DNA of 16,348 nt from Nitrospira bacterium HGW-Nitrospira-1 (GTDB taxonomy: Bacteria > Nitrospirota > Thermodesulfovibrionia > Thermodesulfovibrionales > UBA6898). The position numbers and the translations under genes were made by a program. The notes beneath the pieces were generated by a model that was given only the letters and a program-made list of their open reading frames with translations, was not told where the DNA came from and did no database searches. Position 1 is the first letter of the stretch; every line of letters starts with the position of its first letter. The DNA lies in NCBI GenBank assembly GCA_002839535.1, contig PGYF01000031.1, positions 1-16,348 of the forward strand, read 5' to 3'. Below are positions 14,608-16,348 of the stretch, piece by piece.

Positions 14608-14660
14608 ACCTAAAAACAGCAGTTAGCCGCGGATTTTTCAATGAGTTACAAGAATTTTGT

Positions 14661-14682
14661 TTTATCCGTGTTTATCTGTGGC
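14661..14682. repeat. Short tandem repeat between LysM gene and rpoD
   Basis: TTTATCCGTG and TTTATCTGTG are adjacent 10-mers differing at one base, followed by GC. The string resembles a frequent intergenic filler in this kind of genome. No clear terminator for either convergent gene is visible in 14608-14708. Confidence 0.4.
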
Positions 14683-14708
14683 CAAATGCTTTTTAGCAGG
14701 ATAAACAG

Positions 14709-16157
14709 TTAAGCGGTTGTAAGAACTTTTAATGCCCTGAGCCGGCTGGGATGTTTCAGCTTTTTCAGGGCTTTTGCCTCAATCTGCCTGACTCTTTCAC
14801 GGGTAATTGATAGATGTCTTCCCACTTCTTCAAGGGTGTGGTCCCTGTCTGCGCCTATACCAAATCTCATCCTGATAACCCTTTCTTCTTTTGGGGTCAA
14901 TGTCCTCAAAATCATCAGTATCTGATCGGATATTTCATTCTTTTCCGCATCAGAATATGGTGACGGGCTGTTTTTGTCGCCGATAAAATCTTCCAGCTCC
15001 GTATCTTCATCGCCGACAGGGGTTTGAAGCGCAATAGGGTCCTGTATCGCCCTGAATACATCTTCTACCTTTCTGGTCGCAACCCCCAGTTTTTTGCCGA
15101 TTTCTTCATTGCTCGGCTCTCGCCCGAGTGTCTGCGTCAATTCCCTGGTGGCCTTCGTAACTCTGTTATAAAATTCCATCATATGCACAGGCACCCTTAT
15201 GGTTTTTGTCTGGTCAATCAAGGCCCTGGTGATGGCCTGCCGAATCCACCAGGTAGCATAGGTGCTGAATTTAAAGCCCTTTTCGTATTTAAACTTGTCT
15301 ACAGCCTTCATGAGGCCTATATTCCCTTCCTGGATCAAGTCAAGCAAAGGAAGCCCCCGGCCTACATAATTTTTTGCTATGTTGACCACAAGTCTCAGGT
15401 TACGGGTTATCAACTCATTTTTTGCCTCAGTAACAAGCGCCCTTGCCCTCGTTATTCTGTCCCACTTGACTTTTAGCTCATCTGCCTTGATCCCGACTTC
15501 CACTTCTACACGCCTATATTCGCTCTGGACCTCTTTTGCAAGAGCGGCAAGCTTTGCCGGATTTACATCCTTTTTTTTCTTTTCCATAATCAGTTTCTTT
15601 AGATCCTTCAGGCTTCCGTGCCTTCCAATCTTCCTGTCGGCGAACTCGACCTTTTTCATCAGATTGTCGAGAATCTTTAATGACATAGCGAGCGCCTCAT
15701 CAGGTTTTTCTTCTGCTTCAGCATTTTCTTCCTCTACTGGCTCAGGAATATCTTCCGGCAGCGATAAAGTTGCCTCCAATTTTTTATATAAAGGCAATTC
15801 TGCAATGATCAATTTTATGATCTCTTTTCCTTCTTCCAGTCTTTTTGCGAGTTCTGTCTCTTCATTTTTGGTAAGAATCGAGATATCGCCCATAGAGTGG
15901 AAATATGCCTGGACAAGATCTTCTGTTTTTTCGTATTCGCCAACTTCCTCTTCCTCATGCGTCTCTTCTCCGGAACCAACGCCTTCCTCAGAATCGGTAA
16001 CCTTAACTCCCATGTCCTGAAGAAGATCCATGAGGTTTTCCAATTCATCAGGAGAGAAAAATTCTGATGGAAGCGCATCGTTTATCTCATCGTAGGTTAG
16101 TACGCCGCGCCTTTTCCCTATATCTATAATTTCTTCAAAAATATCCCGTTCTTTCAA
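14709..16157 (-). CDS. rpoD: Primary sigma factor RpoD (sigma-70)
   Basis: This is the housekeeping sigma factor that directs RNA polymerase to -10/-35 promoters. The protein is 482 residues, shorter than E. coli RpoD because the non-conserved insert is small. Parts: region 1.1 (about 1-55, with DEINDALP), an acidic linker, region 1.2 (EDLVQAYFHSMGDISILT), a non-conserved Glu-rich segment, regions 2.1-2.4 (NLRLVVNIAKNYVGRGLPLL through FKFSTYATWWIRQAITRAL), region 3, and region 4.2 (LEEVGRHLSITRERVRQIEA). The start is TTG at 16157, preceded by AGAGGGG; the next in-frame ATG is at residue 43, inside region 1.1, so TTG is preferred. It lies directly downstream of a 23S rRNA 3' end on the same strand. 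Confidence 0.95.
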   Translation of the reverse strand: MKERDIFEEIIDIGKRRGVLTYDEINDALPSEFFSPDELENLMDLLQDMGVKVTDSEEGVGSGEETHEEEEVGEYEKTEDLVQAYFHSMGDISILTKNEETELAKRLEEGKEIIKLIIAELPLYKKLEATLSLPEDIPEPVEEENAEAEEKPDEALAMSLKILDNLMKKVEFADRKIGRHGSLKDLKKLIMEKKKKDVNPAKLAALAKEVQSEYRRVEVEVGIKADELKVKWDRITRARALVTEAKNELITRNLRLVVNIAKNYVGRGLPLLDLIQEGNIGLMKAVDKFKYEKGFKFSTYATWWIRQAITRALIDQTKTIRVPVHMMEFYNRVTKATRELTQTLGREPSNEEIGKKLGVATRKVEDVFRAIQDPIALQTPVGDEDTELEDFIGDKNSPSPYSDAEKNEISDQILMILRTLTPKEERVIRMRFGIGADRDHTLEEVGRHLSITRERVRQIEAKALKKLKHPSRLRALKVLTTA

Positions 16158-16177
16158 TCCAACCCCTCTGTTTTTTG

Positions 16178-16222
16178 ATACAAGAAAGGAGGGGCCTCTA
16201 CAAAGCCCCTCCTTTCTTGTAT
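16178..16222 (-). other. Perfect 18-bp hairpin in the rRNA-rpoD spacer
   Basis: Arms 16178-16195 and 16205-16222 (core CAAGAAAGGAGGGGC) are exact complements around a 9-base loop. Neither strand has a U-tract directly after it, so it is not a standard intrinsic terminator. It could serve as an rRNA operon end, a processing site, or a stem at the 5' end of rpoD mRNA. Confidence 0.8.
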
Positions 16223-16229
16223 GCTATAA

Positions 16230-16257
16230 ATTTTACTACGATTATTTTTTTTTACAA
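16230..16257 (-). promoter_or_regulatory. Possible rpoD promoter
   Basis: On the minus strand TTGTAA (16257-16252), a 16-base spacer and TAAAAT (16235-16230) predict a start near 16223, one base before the 18-bp hairpin. The region is A+T-rich, so a chance match is possible. Confidence 0.35.
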
Positions 16258-16288
16258 CACATTTTTGACAACAGGAGGAAAAAAAAGT

Positions 16289-16348
16289 AAGGGTCAAGCC
16301 ACACGGCCTATTAGTACTGGTCAGCTGAATACATTACTGCACTTACAC
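16289..16348 (-). rRNA. 23S ribosomal RNA, 3' end (partial)
   Basis: Read on the minus strand this is the conserved tail of 23S rRNA. It includes CAGTACTAATAGGCCGTG and then GGCTTGACCCTT, aligning with the E. coli ending ACCGGTACTAATGAACCGTG and GGCTTAACCTT. The 3' end is placed near 16289 by that alignment. The rest of the gene continues beyond the window. No 5S rRNA gene follows before rpoD. Confidence 0.92.

Noticed and set aside
15379..16020. A 213-codon Ser/Phe-rich plus-strand frame opposite rpoD
   Set aside because: Its composition is that expected from reading Lys/Glu-rich coding DNA backwards; rpoD is unambiguous on the other strand.
16223..16288. 5S rRNA or tRNA between 23S and rpoD
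   Set aside because: The stretch is too short and A+T-rich, and has no 5S loop or tRNA arm sequences on either strand.

Overview
The window looks like bacterial chromosome from a Gram-negative organism. It carries a lipoprotein with a lipobox and a secreted LysM protein, and it uses AGGAG-type ribosome binding sites plus some TTG/GTG starts. The mix of an HspR-type repressor with dnaJ and clpB, IS21 debris and short dispersed palindromes in intergenic DNA resembles Nitrospirota or a related anaerobic lineage. That placement is inference; no phylogenetic marker was compared.

Positions 1-300 hold a cluster of nested palindromic repeats. Next comes a plus-strand housekeeping block: ribH (riboflavin), nusB (antitermination) and radC (JAMM/MPN protein). 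It ends in an intrinsic terminator whose hairpin is almost identical to an oppositely oriented hairpin just before ribH.

Positions 2226-8684 are one minus-strand run read from mnmG (tRNA wobble-uridine modification). The mnmG stop overlaps the start of a TPR-array protein (ATGA). After it come a cytosolic fusion of a papain-like C1A protease with an alpha/beta hydrolase, then an NlpC/P60-like lipoprotein. This three-gene accessory cassette is the best candidate for an undescribed system. Its function is unknown.

Positions 8700-9290 are a graveyard of gene relics on the minus strand: an IS21-type end with an istA 5' fragment, an 8-residue match to the start of class II glutamine amidotransferases, and two orphan C-terminal tails.

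Positions 9294-13516 form a heat-shock operon, dnaJ-hspR-clpB. It has a strong sigma-70 type promoter overlapped by two inverted repeats and closes with a terminator. A separate gene at 13615-14607 encodes a secreted LysM protein. Convergent to it on the minus strand lies rpoD (TTG start), preceded by a perfect 18-bp hairpin. Immediately upstream of that is the 3' end of a 23S rRNA, also on the minus strand. No 5S rRNA gene lies between them.
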